Shown here piece by piece: positions 52,218-61,300 of a stretch of 64,000 nucleotides of DNA; the first letter of the stretch is position 1, and each line of letters opens with the position of its first letter. The stretch is from contig JBGTDX010000179.1 in NCBI GenBank assembly GCA_041748075.1, positions 3,743 through 67,742 on the forward strand. The letters are read 5' to 3'. Under the pieces are notes generated by a model that was not told the origin of the DNA, made no database searches, and saw only the letters and a list, made by a program, of their open reading frames with translations. The DNA comes from JBGSYJ01 sp041748075. Its GTDB lineage: Bacteria > Acidobacteriota > Thermoanaerobaculia > Gp7-AA8. Both the position numbers and the translations under genes were made by a program.

Positions 52218-54823
52218 TGCGCCGGCACACTCCAGTTGAGGACAACGTGAATGGGCATCGGCTCCCGCTCCCCGGAGCGATTGACATAGAACGTGCCGCC
52301 GTCGCTCGTGACCAGATAGTCGCCGCCGCCGATGTCGAACAACTCTCGAGGAGCCGCCGCCTCGAACAGTGGGCTGGTAGACACCATCACGGATTGCAGC
52401 TTGCCGTCATGCAGATAAAGGATCTCTCTACCATCGCCACGCCACCTCGGAGAGGTCCCTCCGCCGGTCGAGATCTGCCACCGGGCCCCGGTCGGTGGAA
52501 CCGGCTGCACGTAGATCTGGTTCTGACCGGTTTCCCTCGAAACGTAGACGACAAACCTGCTATCGGGGGAGAAGCGGCCGCTGTGCTCGCGGAAACCAGG
52601 GTTCGTTGCCAGCGGAATCGGCTTGCGGTCATTTTGCAGAGGCAGAAGGTGAAGATCTCCTCCTCCCTCCTGAGACTCATAGAGGAGAAATCGATCGTCG
52701 CGGGACCAGTCTACAGGCTCAACCCAGAGAGGGGACGGAAAGACGAGCTTCTCCGTTCCAGCGCCGCTCGATGCCTTCTCATAGATACCGGGACCTGCTT
52801 CGCGGCCCGATGCGAAGGCGACGCGGGTCCCATCCGGCGACCAGACCGGGCCCCACTCGAATGCGGGGTCGAAGGTGAGCCGGGAGCGGGCGCCTCTGAC
52901 GAGGTCGTAAACCCAGATATCTTCGCTGCGAGCCTGGATGTCGGCCCGTTGGTAAGCAATTTTCGTGTCGTCCCGCGAGAGGTCGAGATTGAATACTCCC
53001 TCTTCTTCGAATCTGCCCAACTCCTTGCCTGACCGGTCGAGACGCAGAATCGTATTCTTCGGAACTGTCATCCGTTCCTGCCAGATGAACGTGCCATTCT
53101 CCGAGGCCGAGGCCGCGAGTGAGCCGAAGGCCGGCGAATATTCGACGTTTTCCGCGACGACGATCGGGTCGCCGTCCATCTTCCAACGTTTCGTGTCGAT
53201 TCTCTGCGCAAGCAGGGAGCCTTCGCTGATCGAAAGGAGAAGGTCAGGAGGAGCGAGCGCCGGGGCCACAGTCTGTTGCGCAAGAAGCACAGGCGTCATC
53301 GAAGACAACGAGCCCGCGTAAACACCGGACGCATCATTGGTCAGCCCACGAGAGAAATAAATGAAATGCTCGCCATCCGGCAGGAACTGAGGACGCCAGT
53401 GAGCCGACTCCCGCTTTCCATCCAGGGTCGTGACCACGGTGACCTCTCCACCGTTTGCGCTGACGCGAGAAAGACCGGCGTTGGCAGCCGGCGCGAACAG
53501 GATTACTCCCGATTGACTCCATGTGCCGCCGCGGGAGTCGCCCACGGAAGCGATCGTCCGGGCAGTACCTCCTGCAATATCGATACGCTTGAGCTTTCCC
53601 TCGCTGAAGAATCCGATCGAACGGCTGTCGGGAGACCAGAACAGATCGTAAGCTCCTCCCGTGAGCGGTAGAGCGCGCACTTCCCGCGTAGAGAGATTCC
53701 GGATCACGATCTGGCCTCTTTCGGCGAGCGCGGCGAGTTGCCGTCCATCCGGCGAGACGACTGCCGGTCCGTCGATCGCGTTGAAGATCGCGCCGGCCGG
53801 CGGGTAGACCTCGAACTCGATTGTCGAATCCGCAGGACGGTCCCTCCGCGCAAAGTAGGAGAGTCCGAACCCGAGGACTGCGAGCACGAGAGCCGCCAGG
53901 CCGAGCCCGATCCAGAGGTCCCGCCTCGTCCGCCGGCCCGCTTTCGGAGCTTGTGTCGCCTGATCGACTCCTTCTTCCAGCCACCGCAACTGCACGAGCA
54001 GGTCGTGGGCGCTCTGCCACCGTTCATCCGGATCCTTCGCGAGAGAAATCCGGATGATGCGCTCGAGCGCAGGAGGAGACATCGGCTGCAGCGAAGCGAT
54101 CGGTGGAGGATCGCGATCGACAATCGCGGCGATGAGGCTGGTTTTCGTCTTCCCCTCGAATGCCCTCCGCCCGGTCACCATCTCATAGAGCACGGCACCG
54201 AATGCGAAGATGTCTGTCCGGGCGTCCGCTTCGACTCCTTCAAGCTGTTCGGGTGCCATGTACTGAAACGTGCCGATCATCGTTCCTTCCGCGGTGAGCG
54301 GCTTGTGCTGCTGTTCTGTGGGGGCATCGGGCGTCAGCACTGCGGCAGTCGCGGTTTTGGCCAGTCCGAAGTCGAGCAGCTTCGCTCCCGATCTGGTGAT
54401 CATCACATTCCCGGGCTTGAGATCGCGATGGACAACGCCCTGCTTGTGAGCCTTCGCGAGGGCTTCGGCGATCTGCCTGCCGTAGCGGACGGCCTCCATG
54501 ATCGGCAGCGGACCGCGAGTGAGACGGTCCGCGAGACTCTCTCCCTCCAGATGCTCCATGACGAGGTAGTCGACGCCTTCGTGGCTGCCGACGTCGAAGA
54601 GCGCACAGATATGCGGATGGGACAGCGAGGAGATCGCACGCGCCTCGCGATCGAATCGCTCGCGGAACTGCGGCTGTGCCGAGAGATGCGAGGGAAGTAC
54701 CTTGATGGCGACGATTCGATCGAGACGGGTGTCGAGCCCTCGATACACCTGACCCATACCGCCCTCGCCGATCAGCGCGTCGATGCGGTACGGACCGAGG
54801 CGGGTTCCTGAAGGTATGCTCAC
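52214..54823 (-). CDS. PknB-type Ser/Thr protein kinase with WD40/TolB-like propeller
   Basis: 869 residues. Seen: LIGEGGMGQVYRGLDTRLDR, VAIKVLPSHL, VVHRDLKPGNVM, DFGLAKTATA, MAPEQLEGVEADARTDIFAF; a TM near residue 310 (IGLGLAALVLAVLGFGLSYF) and a propeller with VVSPDGRQLAALAERGQ, FWSPDSRSIGFFSEGKL, TWSQSGVILFAPAAN and FSPDSRFVVYVSRETGQ. First gene of the two-kinase minus-strand operon; the upstream 130 bases contain part of a repeat-rich region. The close similarity of the N-terminal parts of the three propeller kinases suggests gene duplication. Confidence 0.92.
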   Translation of the reverse strand: MSIPSGTRLGPYRIDALIGEGGMGQVYRGLDTRLDRIVAIKVLPSHLSAQPQFRERFDREARAISSLSHPHICALFDVGSHEGVDYLVMEHLEGESLADRLTRGPLPIMEAVRYGRQIAEALAKAHKQGVVHRDLKPGNVMITRSGAKLLDFGLAKTATAAVLTPDAPTEQQHKPLTAEGTMIGTFQYMAPEQLEGVEADARTDIFAFGAVLYEMVTGRRAFEGKTKTSLIAAIVDRDPPPIASLQPMSPPALERIIRISLAKDPDERWQSAHDLLVQLRWLEEGVDQATQAPKAGRRTRRDLWIGLGLAALVLAVLGFGLSYFARRDRPADSTIEFEVYPPAGAIFNAIDGPAVVSPDGRQLAALAERGQIVIRNLSTREVRALPLTGGAYDLFWSPDSRSIGFFSEGKLKRIDIAGGTARTIASVGDSRGGTWSQSGVILFAPAANAGLSRVSANGGEVTVVTTLDGKRESAHWRPQFLPDGEHFIYFSRGLTNDASGVYAGSLSSMTPVLLAQQTVAPALAPPDLLLSISEGSLLAQRIDTKRWKMDGDPIVVAENVEYSPAFGSLAASASENGTFIWQERMTVPKNTILRLDRSGKELGRFEEEGVFNLDLSRDDTKIAYQRADIQARSEDIWVYDLVRGARSRLTFDPAFEWGPVWSPDGTRVAFASGREAGPGIYEKASSGAGTEKLVFPSPLWVEPVDWSRDDRFLLYESQEGGGDLHLLPLQNDRKPIPLATNPGFREHSGRFSPDSRFVVYVSRETGQNQIYVQPVPPTGARWQISTGGGTSPRWRGDGREILYLHDGKLQSVMVSTSPLFEAAAPRELFDIGGGDYLVTSDGGTFYVNRSGEREPMPIHVVLNWSVPAQ

Positions 54824-54963
54824 GTGTATCGTGATGGTATAGGGAGGCGCAGCGATTCGCTACTGTCATCCCGATCCCCACGCGAGTCAGTGCGGCGCGG
54901 GATCCAACCGCGGTGAAACGCTTCTAATGAAGCTGCCCGAACGGGAAGGGATGAAGAAATACG

Positions 54964-55119
54964 TCATCCTGAGCGAAGCGAAGGATCTCCTGAGGAGGAT
55001 CGAGCACCGCAAGACGAGATCCTTCGCTCCGCTCAGGATGACCTGGCCTCGCTCAACATGACACGGTGGTTCATCACCCCTTCACCGGCGCCCCGCGCCG
55101 TTTGGTTGCTCGGGATGAC
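54964..55119. repeat. Dispersed repeat family A, copy 3
   Basis: Complete: left arm TCATCCTGAGCGAAGCGAAG, right arm CTTCGCTCCGCTCAGGATGA (one mismatch), then CACGGTGGTTCATCACCCC, TTCACCGGCGCC, GCGCCGTTTGGTTGCTCGG, GATGAC. It occupies most of the gap between kinase genes at 54823 and 55166; no gene is seen in the remaining sequence. Confidence 0.8.
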
Positions 55120-55165
55120 GGCTCAGGGCGCCCGAGGTCTGACGCGAAGCCTCGCGGCTAATGTC

Positions 55166-57193
55166 TCAAAGCGATCGTGGCGGCCCGGAGCTGTAATGCG
55201 AGGGGATCTCGAACGACCGGCGATATTCCTTCAGCGGGAGTCTCTTTTCGTAGCTCTTGATGATGTCTCCGAGCGTGTCTCCCTCCGTTTGTCTTGCCTT
55301 GAAATAGAGAAGTGCCAGACTCACGATGATCAACGGATAAATCAGAATCGAGGCGGCAAGGCGCACCGTCAGATAGGAGGCCAGGGCGACACCGGACAGA
55401 CGTTCGGTTGCGGAATGAATCAACTGATAATCGAGGACACCGAGGAACCCGATCCAGACAGCGAGCAGTGCGACCCACGCAAAGAGAGATTTTCTTATGT
55501 TGCGTGCGATCCTCCGTGATCGCGCGAGTGCCTCACGCCCCGTGAGGTCTTCCATGATGACGGCGGGACCGTAGAGCAATGAATCCACCACGAGACGAAG
55601 GGAGCGTAGCCCTGCTACCAGCACTGCTATGAGCAGGACGAGAACGGCAATGCCTGCCAGAATGGGAATCCAGGGTAAAGCCCCGAAGCCCTCACCCCTG
55701 GCCAGGGCCGCCCCTAGCGCAGAGCCTGCGTTGGAGGCCTCCGACGTTGATGTGGAAGGTTCGGCGGCGTCAGCATGTCGGCTTCCTGCCTCGGTATGGT
55801 CGCCGACGATCAAGCCCCTGATGAAGGCAAGAGGCCCAACAAGCAGAAAAGGAACGGACATCAGGCGAACATAGAAGCGAACGGTGGCCGAGGTGAATGG
55901 GCGCAGTCGCTCGAGGAGCTTCCGGACGGCAGAATGGATCCTGATCGGGCTGAGCGGCCGTACGAGCAGATTCGCCACGATCGGCACGATCAAACCGATG
56001 CTCGCCGCAAACGTGAGCAGAAATGCAATGAACTGGAGAGGGATCACGATAAAGCCGCCAGCCAGAGAAGCCGGCAGCATGGCGCTAACGACAGTAGAGA
56101 GAATTGTCGGGATGAACGCCAGGCCCGAGATGAGCAACAGTGCGCCGAAGTGTTCGGTGTAAAGAACCAATGCGCGGCGGAGGATGGGCCCCAGCCCTTC
56201 CGAGCGGGCGCGCAGGGCGCTCGCGAAAGCTGCTGCGCTGGACGGACGATCCTCGGGCCGTTTCGCCAATGCACTCTCGACCAGTTTACCGAGCCCGCGC
56301 GGGATCGACGAGCGCACCTTGTGCGGTGCAGGTACCTCCGCATTCAGATGCTTATCAATCAGGTCGGCGGTGGACTTGCCGCCGAAAGGCCGTTGCGCGG
56401 TCAGCATTTCGAAAGCGATGACTCCGAGGCTGTAGATGTCGGTCCTGTGATCGAGAGGTGCTCCCATGCACTGCTCGGGCGACATGTAGTGCGGCGTTCC
56501 GAGGATTCTGCCGGCAACAGTGAGTCCGGGCCTCGAGCTTTCCTCAGAGGAGGACGTCGTTCCGATTGACAGAGTTTCGCCTGTGTCAGCGTCATCCGTC
56601 GGGCTCGACGGCAGGCGCATCGTCGAAACGTTCTCCGCGATTTCTGTTTGAGTGGGATCGAGTCTGGCGATACCGAAATCGAGCACCTTTACGGTGTATC
56701 CTCCGAGATCATTCGGTTCCAGCCAGATGTTATCCGGCTTCAGATCGCGATGGATGATGCCGCAGCTGTGCGCCTTCTGCACTGCAACGCAGACCTGCTC
56801 GAGAACGTCGATGATCCACCCAATGGGTAGCGACTTCTCCTCTTTCAGAACATTGCCCAATGAGAAGCCATCGAGATACTCCATGACCAGATATGCGAGC
56901 CGGCCGGAACCGCTCTCCCAGAAGCCGAAGTCGGTGACATTGACGACGTTGGGATGTCGGAGCTGGCCAGCGGCCTTCGCCTCGCGGCGGAATCGCTCCA
57001 CCGCCTCCGGATGTGCGGTGAGTTTCGGCGTGATGACCTTCAGAGCGACGGTCCGGTCAGTACCGAGATGCGTCGCGCTGTAGACTGCTCCCATACCGCC
57101 TCTGCCGAGTTCCTTCGCGATTCGGTACTTGCCGTCGACGAGCTGGCCTACGAGGCTGTGGCCGTCTACGGGAGATGGAGCGGTCTCGGACAT
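55166..57193 (-). CDS. Ser/Thr protein kinase with polytopic membrane C-terminus
   Basis: 675 residues. Seen: kinase with ELGRGGMGAVYSATHLGTDR, VALKVITPKL (Lys), IIHRDLKPDNIWLE, VKVLDFGIARLD, a Ser/Thr-rich insert of about 45 residues (TGETLSIGTTSSSEESSRP) before GTPHYMSPEQCMG, and then a C-terminal half with about six TM stretches such as LLLISGLAFIPTILSTVVSAM, IPLQFIAFLLTFAASIGLIV and VLLIAVLVAGLRSLRLVVDS. The membrane part resembles glycerophosphodiester-phosphodiesterase-type membrane domains, weakly. The Ser-rich activation-loop insert may be autophosphorylated. Divergent from the next kinase gene, sharing a 285-base control region. Confidence 0.88.
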   Translation of the reverse strand: MSETAPSPVDGHSLVGQLVDGKYRIAKELGRGGMGAVYSATHLGTDRTVALKVITPKLTAHPEAVERFRREAKAAGQLRHPNVVNVTDFGFWESGSGRLAYLVMEYLDGFSLGNVLKEEKSLPIGWIIDVLEQVCVAVQKAHSCGIIHRDLKPDNIWLEPNDLGGYTVKVLDFGIARLDPTQTEIAENVSTMRLPSSPTDDADTGETLSIGTTSSSEESSRPGLTVAGRILGTPHYMSPEQCMGAPLDHRTDIYSLGVIAFEMLTAQRPFGGKSTADLIDKHLNAEVPAPHKVRSSIPRGLGKLVESALAKRPEDRPSSAAAFASALRARSEGLGPILRRALVLYTEHFGALLLISGLAFIPTILSTVVSAMLPASLAGGFIVIPLQFIAFLLTFAASIGLIVPIVANLLVRPLSPIRIHSAVRKLLERLRPFTSATVRFYVRLMSVPFLLVGPLAFIRGLIVGDHTEAGSRHADAAEPSTSTSEASNAGSALGAALARGEGFGALPWIPILAGIAVLVLLIAVLVAGLRSLRLVVDSLLYGPAVIMEDLTGREALARSRRIARNIRKSLFAWVALLAVWIGFLGVLDYQLIHSATERLSGVALASYLTVRLAASILIYPLIIVSLALLYFKARQTEGDTLGDIIKSYEKRLPLKEYRRSFEIPSHYSSGPPRSL

Positions 57194-57373
57194 CTCATCT
57201 TTTCCAGTCGTCGTCTGCAGGTGAGTCTCTGGTGCGACGGTGCGCTCGCTCCACAGCGGTTATGAAGCGTTATGATTTTGTGTTGAACATTATATAGGCG
57301 AAGCCGTGCGGATGCCGGCCGTGTCAGGGGTTCCCATTAGGACGACCTGCAGTCAGCAACCAGGGCCCATATA

Positions 57374-57431
57374 TGCGGCATAGGCAGGGCCAAGAGGCAG
57401 TGCCCTCCGATCCCTTGCCTTTTCAAGCAGT
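57374..57431. repeat. REPIN-like family B, degenerate copy
   Basis: TGCGGCATAGGCAGGGCC, then a diverged hairpin (CAGTGCCCTCCGATCCCTTGCC) and CAAGCAGTG, matching parts of both ends of the 49352-49500 element. In the divergent promoter region of two kinases. Confidence 0.5.
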
Positions 57432-57478
57432 GTCCCCCCATGTCCATCGATTGAATCGGATGCCGTATCATTCTTTCC

Positions 57479-60085
57479 ATGACCAACAAGCCGGTCTCGT
57501 CTGAGGGAGACGAGGAAACCGTCGCAAGAAATGATGCAGCGTCCAGACCGTCGTACGAGCGATTCTCCCCGGGAAACCTCCTCGACGATCGGTACAGGAT
57601 CGTCGCTCTGCTCGGAGCGGGTGGCATGGGGGAGGTCTATCGGGCGGACGACTTGAAGCTCGGTCAGCAAGTCGCGTTGAAGTTCCTTCCCCGCGAAATG
57701 CTCCACCCCTCGGCGATCGAGCGACTCTATGGAGAGGTCCGGCTCGGCAGGAAGATCTCCCACCCAAACGTCTGCCGGCTCTACGACATCAGCGAGTGGA
57801 ACGGCTACCACTTCGTCACGATGGAGTACATCGATGGGGAAGACCTCGCTTCGCTGCTCCGGCGGATCGGCAAACTGCCACAGGAGAAGGCGGTCGAGCT
57901 GTCGCAGCACATCTGTGCCGGACTCGCAGCCGCCCACGGCCTGGGCGTAGTCCACCGCGACCTGAAACCTGCGAACATCATGATCGACGGCCGTGGCAAC
58001 GCGATCATCACGGACTTTGGACTCGCCGCGCTCGCCGAAGACCTCGAGGGACGATCCGACGTGGCGGGGACTCCGGCGTACATGGCTCCGGAACAGTTAC
58101 GTCGTGGAACGGCGACGCACAAGTCGGATCTCTACTCGCTCGGGCTGATTCTGTACGAGATGTTTACCGGGCATCGCAAATTTCAGGGCCGCTCGATCGA
58201 GGAGATGCAACGGCTCCACGAAGAGTCCGATGCATCCTCGATCCCGAGGGAGACCAGGACCATCGACCCCGTGATTCAGCAGGTCGTGCTGAAGTGTCTC
58301 GAGCCGGATCCGGAAGACAGACCACGGTCGATTCATTCGGTCATCGCCGCTCTGCCGGGAGCCGACCCGCTGCAGGCGGCGATCGACGCGGGGGACACGC
58401 CGTCGCCGGAGATGGTCGCTGCGGCGGGAGAGAGCGGAGAGCTTTCGCTCGTCTGGGCGGCCGGCCTGACGGTGGCGGCGCTGGTGATTCTCATCTGGGT
58501 CGTTTGGGTGAAGCAGCGATCGGAGCTCTACGGCCTCGTGTCCCTCCCGAAGCATCCGCGCGTTCTCGAGGAGGAGGCCCGGAAAATCCTCGAGCGCACC
58601 GGATTCGACTCGCGCGCTCGCGACAGCAGCTACTATCTCGGGCTCAATCCCGACTATGTATCAGCTCCCGGTCAGGTCAGGAACAGGATCGGTCTTGCCT
58701 CCGATTCCGTGCCGCCCGTGGTCTTCTATTATCGGGATAGCCCCGAGGGACTGCTGTCGTGGAGAGGTAACGTCGGCGATCGTCGCATTCTCCCCAACGA
58801 CCCGCCCGTCACGAGTCCGGGCATGACCCGTGTCACGCTTTCGCCGGAGGGCTCCCTGGTGAATCTCCTGATCATTCCCGGCGCGAACGAGATGACCCGG
58901 GGTTCGGAACCGTCGTGGCCGTCGCTGTTCGAGCTTGCGGGGTTTGATTTCGCCAGTGCCCGGGTGGTGGAGCCCGTGTTTCCCGCACCCGTGGACACGG
59001 ACCACCGCCGCTCATGGATCGTGCCTTTCCCCGGTGACCCGGAGAGTACAATGCGTATCGACGCCGGCGCCCTCGGCGATCAGATCGTCTGGTTCGATGT
59101 CGTTCCGCCATGGCGCCAGGCGAATCCTGTCGACCGGCAATCGTACCGCGATATTCAGTGGACTCCCCAGACGGAGGCAATCACGGCGGTTACGATTGCG
59201 GTCGTGTTCACTGCCTTCTGGTTCGCCCGCCGCAATCTTCGCCGGGGGCGTGGCGATCGCCGCGGCGCAGTCCGTCTCGGCCTGGGAACCTTCCTGCTAC
59301 TGTCGATCGCCTACCTGCTTCGGGCGGACCTCGGCGGCTACCTGACCGACTTCTGGAATGTGATGCAGGACCGGGTCGGGCGTGCTCTGTTCGAGACGCT
59401 CGTGATCATCATCCTCTACCTTGCGATCGAGCCTTACCTCAGACGGCGCTGGCCGACGCTGCTCGTTGCCTGGAGCCGGCTTCTGGCCGGGCGCTGGAGC
59501 GACCCGCTCGTGGGACGTCACGTACTGCTGGGTGTTGTTGCCGGAGGTATCTGGGCAGCGATTCCAAGAATCGCTTACGTCGTCGGGCTCGACCCAGGCG
59601 TCCGCCTCGGCGCGGCTCAATCCACACTCACATCGGTGCGTCAGGCCCTGGCCGTCTCCATCGAGGCGATCCAGGGTCCACTACTGAATTCAATCGGATT
59701 GACCGCGGTCATGGTCGCGATCGCGGTGCTGCTCCGCCGGCGGATCGGGGGTGCGGTCGGCGTCTGGATCCTCCTCAGTTCCCTGTCGGCGGTCGGTGTG
59801 TTCGCAGGGCCCGATTTCGAAATCGCTCGGTTGATCCTTCTGCTCGTGATCAATCTCATCTTCGTCGCCGTCCTCTACAGGCTCGGATTGCTCGCCGCGA
59901 TCGTCTGCTGGCTGGTGGTCGACCTCATGTGGTTCCCTCACACCTTCGACACCGATGCATTCTTCTTCCCCTCGTCTGCAGTGATGTCGATGTTCGTCCT
60001 CGGGCTTCTTGCGTGGGGACTGTACGCTTCAATCGGGCGGGTCGCTCCGGCAGTCCCGTCCCTCGAGTCCTCCGACTCGCTATAG
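57479..60085 (+). CDS. Ser/Thr protein kinase with large membrane/periplasmic C-terminus
   Basis: 868 residues. Seen: kinase with LLGAGGMGEVYRADDLKLGQ, VALKFLPREM, VVHRDLKPANIMIDGRGNA, TDFGLAALAEDLEGR, AYMAPEQLRRGTATHKSDLY; then TM1 (about 325-345), a periplasmic domain of some 220 residues with LERTGFDSRARDSSYYLG, and about eight further TM helices from residue 570. Kinases of this plan are rare but known in Acidobacteriota. Start ATG 57479. Divergently transcribed from the kinase at 57193. Its predicted outside domain could sense a soluble or lipid signal. Confidence 0.9.
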   Translation: MTNKPVSSEGDEETVARNDAASRPSYERFSPGNLLDDRYRIVALLGAGGMGEVYRADDLKLGQQVALKFLPREMLHPSAIERLYGEVRLGRKISHPNVCRLYDISEWNGYHFVTMEYIDGEDLASLLRRIGKLPQEKAVELSQHICAGLAAAHGLGVVHRDLKPANIMIDGRGNAIITDFGLAALAEDLEGRSDVAGTPAYMAPEQLRRGTATHKSDLYSLGLILYEMFTGHRKFQGRSIEEMQRLHEESDASSIPRETRTIDPVIQQVVLKCLEPDPEDRPRSIHSVIAALPGADPLQAAIDAGDTPSPEMVAAAGESGELSLVWAAGLTVAALVILIWVVWVKQRSELYGLVSLPKHPRVLEEEARKILERTGFDSRARDSSYYLGLNPDYVSAPGQVRNRIGLASDSVPPVVFYYRDSPEGLLSWRGNVGDRRILPNDPPVTSPGMTRVTLSPEGSLVNLLIIPGANEMTRGSEPSWPSLFELAGFDFASARVVEPVFPAPVDTDHRRSWIVPFPGDPESTMRIDAGALGDQIVWFDVVPPWRQANPVDRQSYRDIQWTPQTEAITAVTIAVVFTAFWFARRNLRRGRGDRRGAVRLGLGTFLLLSIAYLLRADLGGYLTDFWNVMQDRVGRALFETLVIIILYLAIEPYLRRRWPTLLVAWSRLLAGRWSDPLVGRHVLLGVVAGGIWAAIPRIAYVVGLDPGVRLGAAQSTLTSVRQALAVSIEAIQGPLLNSIGLTAVMVAIAVLLRRRIGGAVGVWILLSSLSAVGVFAGPDFEIARLILLLVINLIFVAVLYRLGLLAAIVCWLVVDLMWFPHTFDTDAFFFPSSAVMSMFVLGLLAWGLYASIGRVAPAVPSLESSDSL

Positions 60086-60267
60086 GCAGGTTTACGCGGC
60101 CCCCCGTTCTGAATTCTGAATTCTCAATTGCAGTTTGCTCGAACAGAGCCCGCGGGGCTGAGGAACGTGAGGGCACTCGACATCGGAATGTCACGCTACT
60201 TCGCCCGGATCGGGAGAACTCGCGCGTCATGCCGGGAAGAGGCTGAACGCTCCGCCTGTTGCCATCA

Positions 60268-60285
60268 CGTACGAAATATCGTACG
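60268..60285 (+). promoter_or_regulatory. Operator palindrome upstream of YefM-YoeB
   Basis: CGTACGA and TCGTACG, perfect 7-bp arms with 4 bases between, 11 bases before the antitoxin ATG. Position and symmetry suit an autoregulatory site for the YefM-like antitoxin. Confidence 0.6.
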
Positions 60286-60296
60286 ATTCACAAACC

Positions 60297-60539
60297 ATGA
60301 AAACCATCACCGCCAGCGAGGCCCGCACGAATCTTTATAAGCTGATCGACGAGACAGCCGTCACCAGCGCTCCGATCCAGATCACGGGGAAACGTGCCGA
60401 CGCCGTCCTCATTGCGATGGATGACTGGCGCGCCATCCAGGAGACGCTGCACCTTCTCTCCATTCCCGGCATGCGCGCCTCCATCCGCAAGGGTCTCGAG
60501 ACGCCGGTTCGGGACTGCATGGAGTCGCTGGACTGGTGA
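60297..60539 (+). CDS. YefM/Phd-family antitoxin
   Basis: 80 residues. Seen: MKTITASEARTNLYKLIDET, PIQITGKRADAVLIAMDDW and the C-terminal helix SIPGMRASIRKGLETP, which are the Phd/YefM DNA-binding domain and toxin-wrapping tail. Overlaps the YoeB-like gene by GTGA. Autoregulation through the palindrome upstream is likely. Lies between two kinase genes, so it may be an addiction module inserted into the kinase region. Confidence 0.9.
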   Translation: MKTITASEARTNLYKLIDETAVTSAPIQITGKRADAVLIAMDDWRAIQETLHLLSIPGMRASIRKGLETPVRDCMESLDW

Positions 60540-60802
60540 AGCCGTGGCGGGTCGTCTTCACCCCTCAGGCTGCAAAGGATGCGAAGAAGCTCGTGCGTGC
60601 CAGGCTCAAACCTAAAGCCGAGGTGCTGCTCGAGGTTCTGCGCAACGATCCGCTCCAGTCACCGCCGCCGTTCGAAAAGCTAGTGGGCGATCTCGCGGGC
60701 GCGTACTCCCGCAGGATCAACATTCACCATCGCCTCGTCTATCAGGTGCTCAAACGCGAGCGCACGGTAAAGGTCCTCAGGATGTGGACACACTACGAAT
60801 GA
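60536..60802 (+). CDS. YoeB-family mRNA interferase toxin
   Basis: 88 residues, RelE-like fold that cleaves mRNA in the ribosomal A site. Seen: WRVVFTPQAAKDAKKLVRAR, LRNDPLQSPPPFEKLVGDL, and the C-terminal YoeB signature SRRINIHHRLVYQV and KVLRMWTHYE. The conserved Glu, Arg, His and the terminal Tyr are all present, so it should be active. The start is GTG 60536, coupled to the antitoxin stop (GTGA). The B repeat at 60804 begins right after the stop. Confidence 0.9.
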   Translation: MKPWRVVFTPQAAKDAKKLVRARLKPKAEVLLEVLRNDPLQSPPPFEKLVGDLAGAYSRRINIHHRLVYQVLKRERTVKVLRMWTHYE

Positions 60803-60803
60803 T

Positions 60804-60921
60804 TGTGGCAGGGCCCTCCGAGGCCCTGCCTCTTCGAGCAGTAACGATGTACGACACCTGGAGCGTGCACGATTCTGCCGGATGACCCCAGGTCTCGTAC
60901 ATCTTCACGATGCGGTATAGG
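60804..60921. repeat. REPIN-like family B, copy lacking the right terminal hairpin
   Basis: Left hairpin TGTGGCAGGGCCCTCC/GAGGCCCTGCC, CGAGCAGTAACG, TGGAGCGTGCACG and GCGGTATAGGA all align with the element at 49352. Where the right hairpin should start the sequence changes. Directly follows the yoeB-like gene stop. Confidence 0.7.
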
Positions 60922-61028
60922 ACGGACGGCTATGGCGTACCCGTTCGGGCGGTTGCGATTGAAATCGCATCGGATGCAGCGCGGGCAGGAGCGCCATTCA
61001 GCTCTCGCTTCGCACGCTGTCTATACGG

Positions 61029-61245
61029 GAGCGCGCGAAGGCGCGCTCAACAGTCTAGCCCCGGGCTCCGCCCGGGGTCGATCGATCGAGGCAGGAATCA
61101 AGCGGCCGCGAAGGCGGTCGCTCCAGGCAGAACGGGAAATGATCGCCCTGTAGCGGCCGCCTTCGCGGCCCCACAAAACATCGTGCTACCAAATCCCCCG
61201 GGCAGAGCCCGGGGCTAGACTGGACGGCGCGCCTGCGCGCGCCGC
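61029..61245. repeat. Dispersed repeat family C: two copies as a head-to-head inverted pair
   Basis: 61029-61143 matches the copy at 23409-23522 (palindrome GAGCGCGCGAAGGCGCGCTC, CAGTCTAGCCCCGGGCTCC, GCGGCCGCGAAGGCGG, GAACGGGAAATGA). 61149-61245 reads the same blocks in reverse: GCGGCCGCCTTCGCGG, CCCGGGCAGAGCCCGGGGC, GACTGGACGGCGCGC. The gap 60802-61301 contains only this, the B copy at 60804 and about 100 bases with nothing visible. Confidence 0.75.
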
Positions 61246-61300
61246 GGCGAGAAAAGTAAAGAAAAGTAGTAGGTTTGTAATTTCTGCGGGGGCTCTCCTC

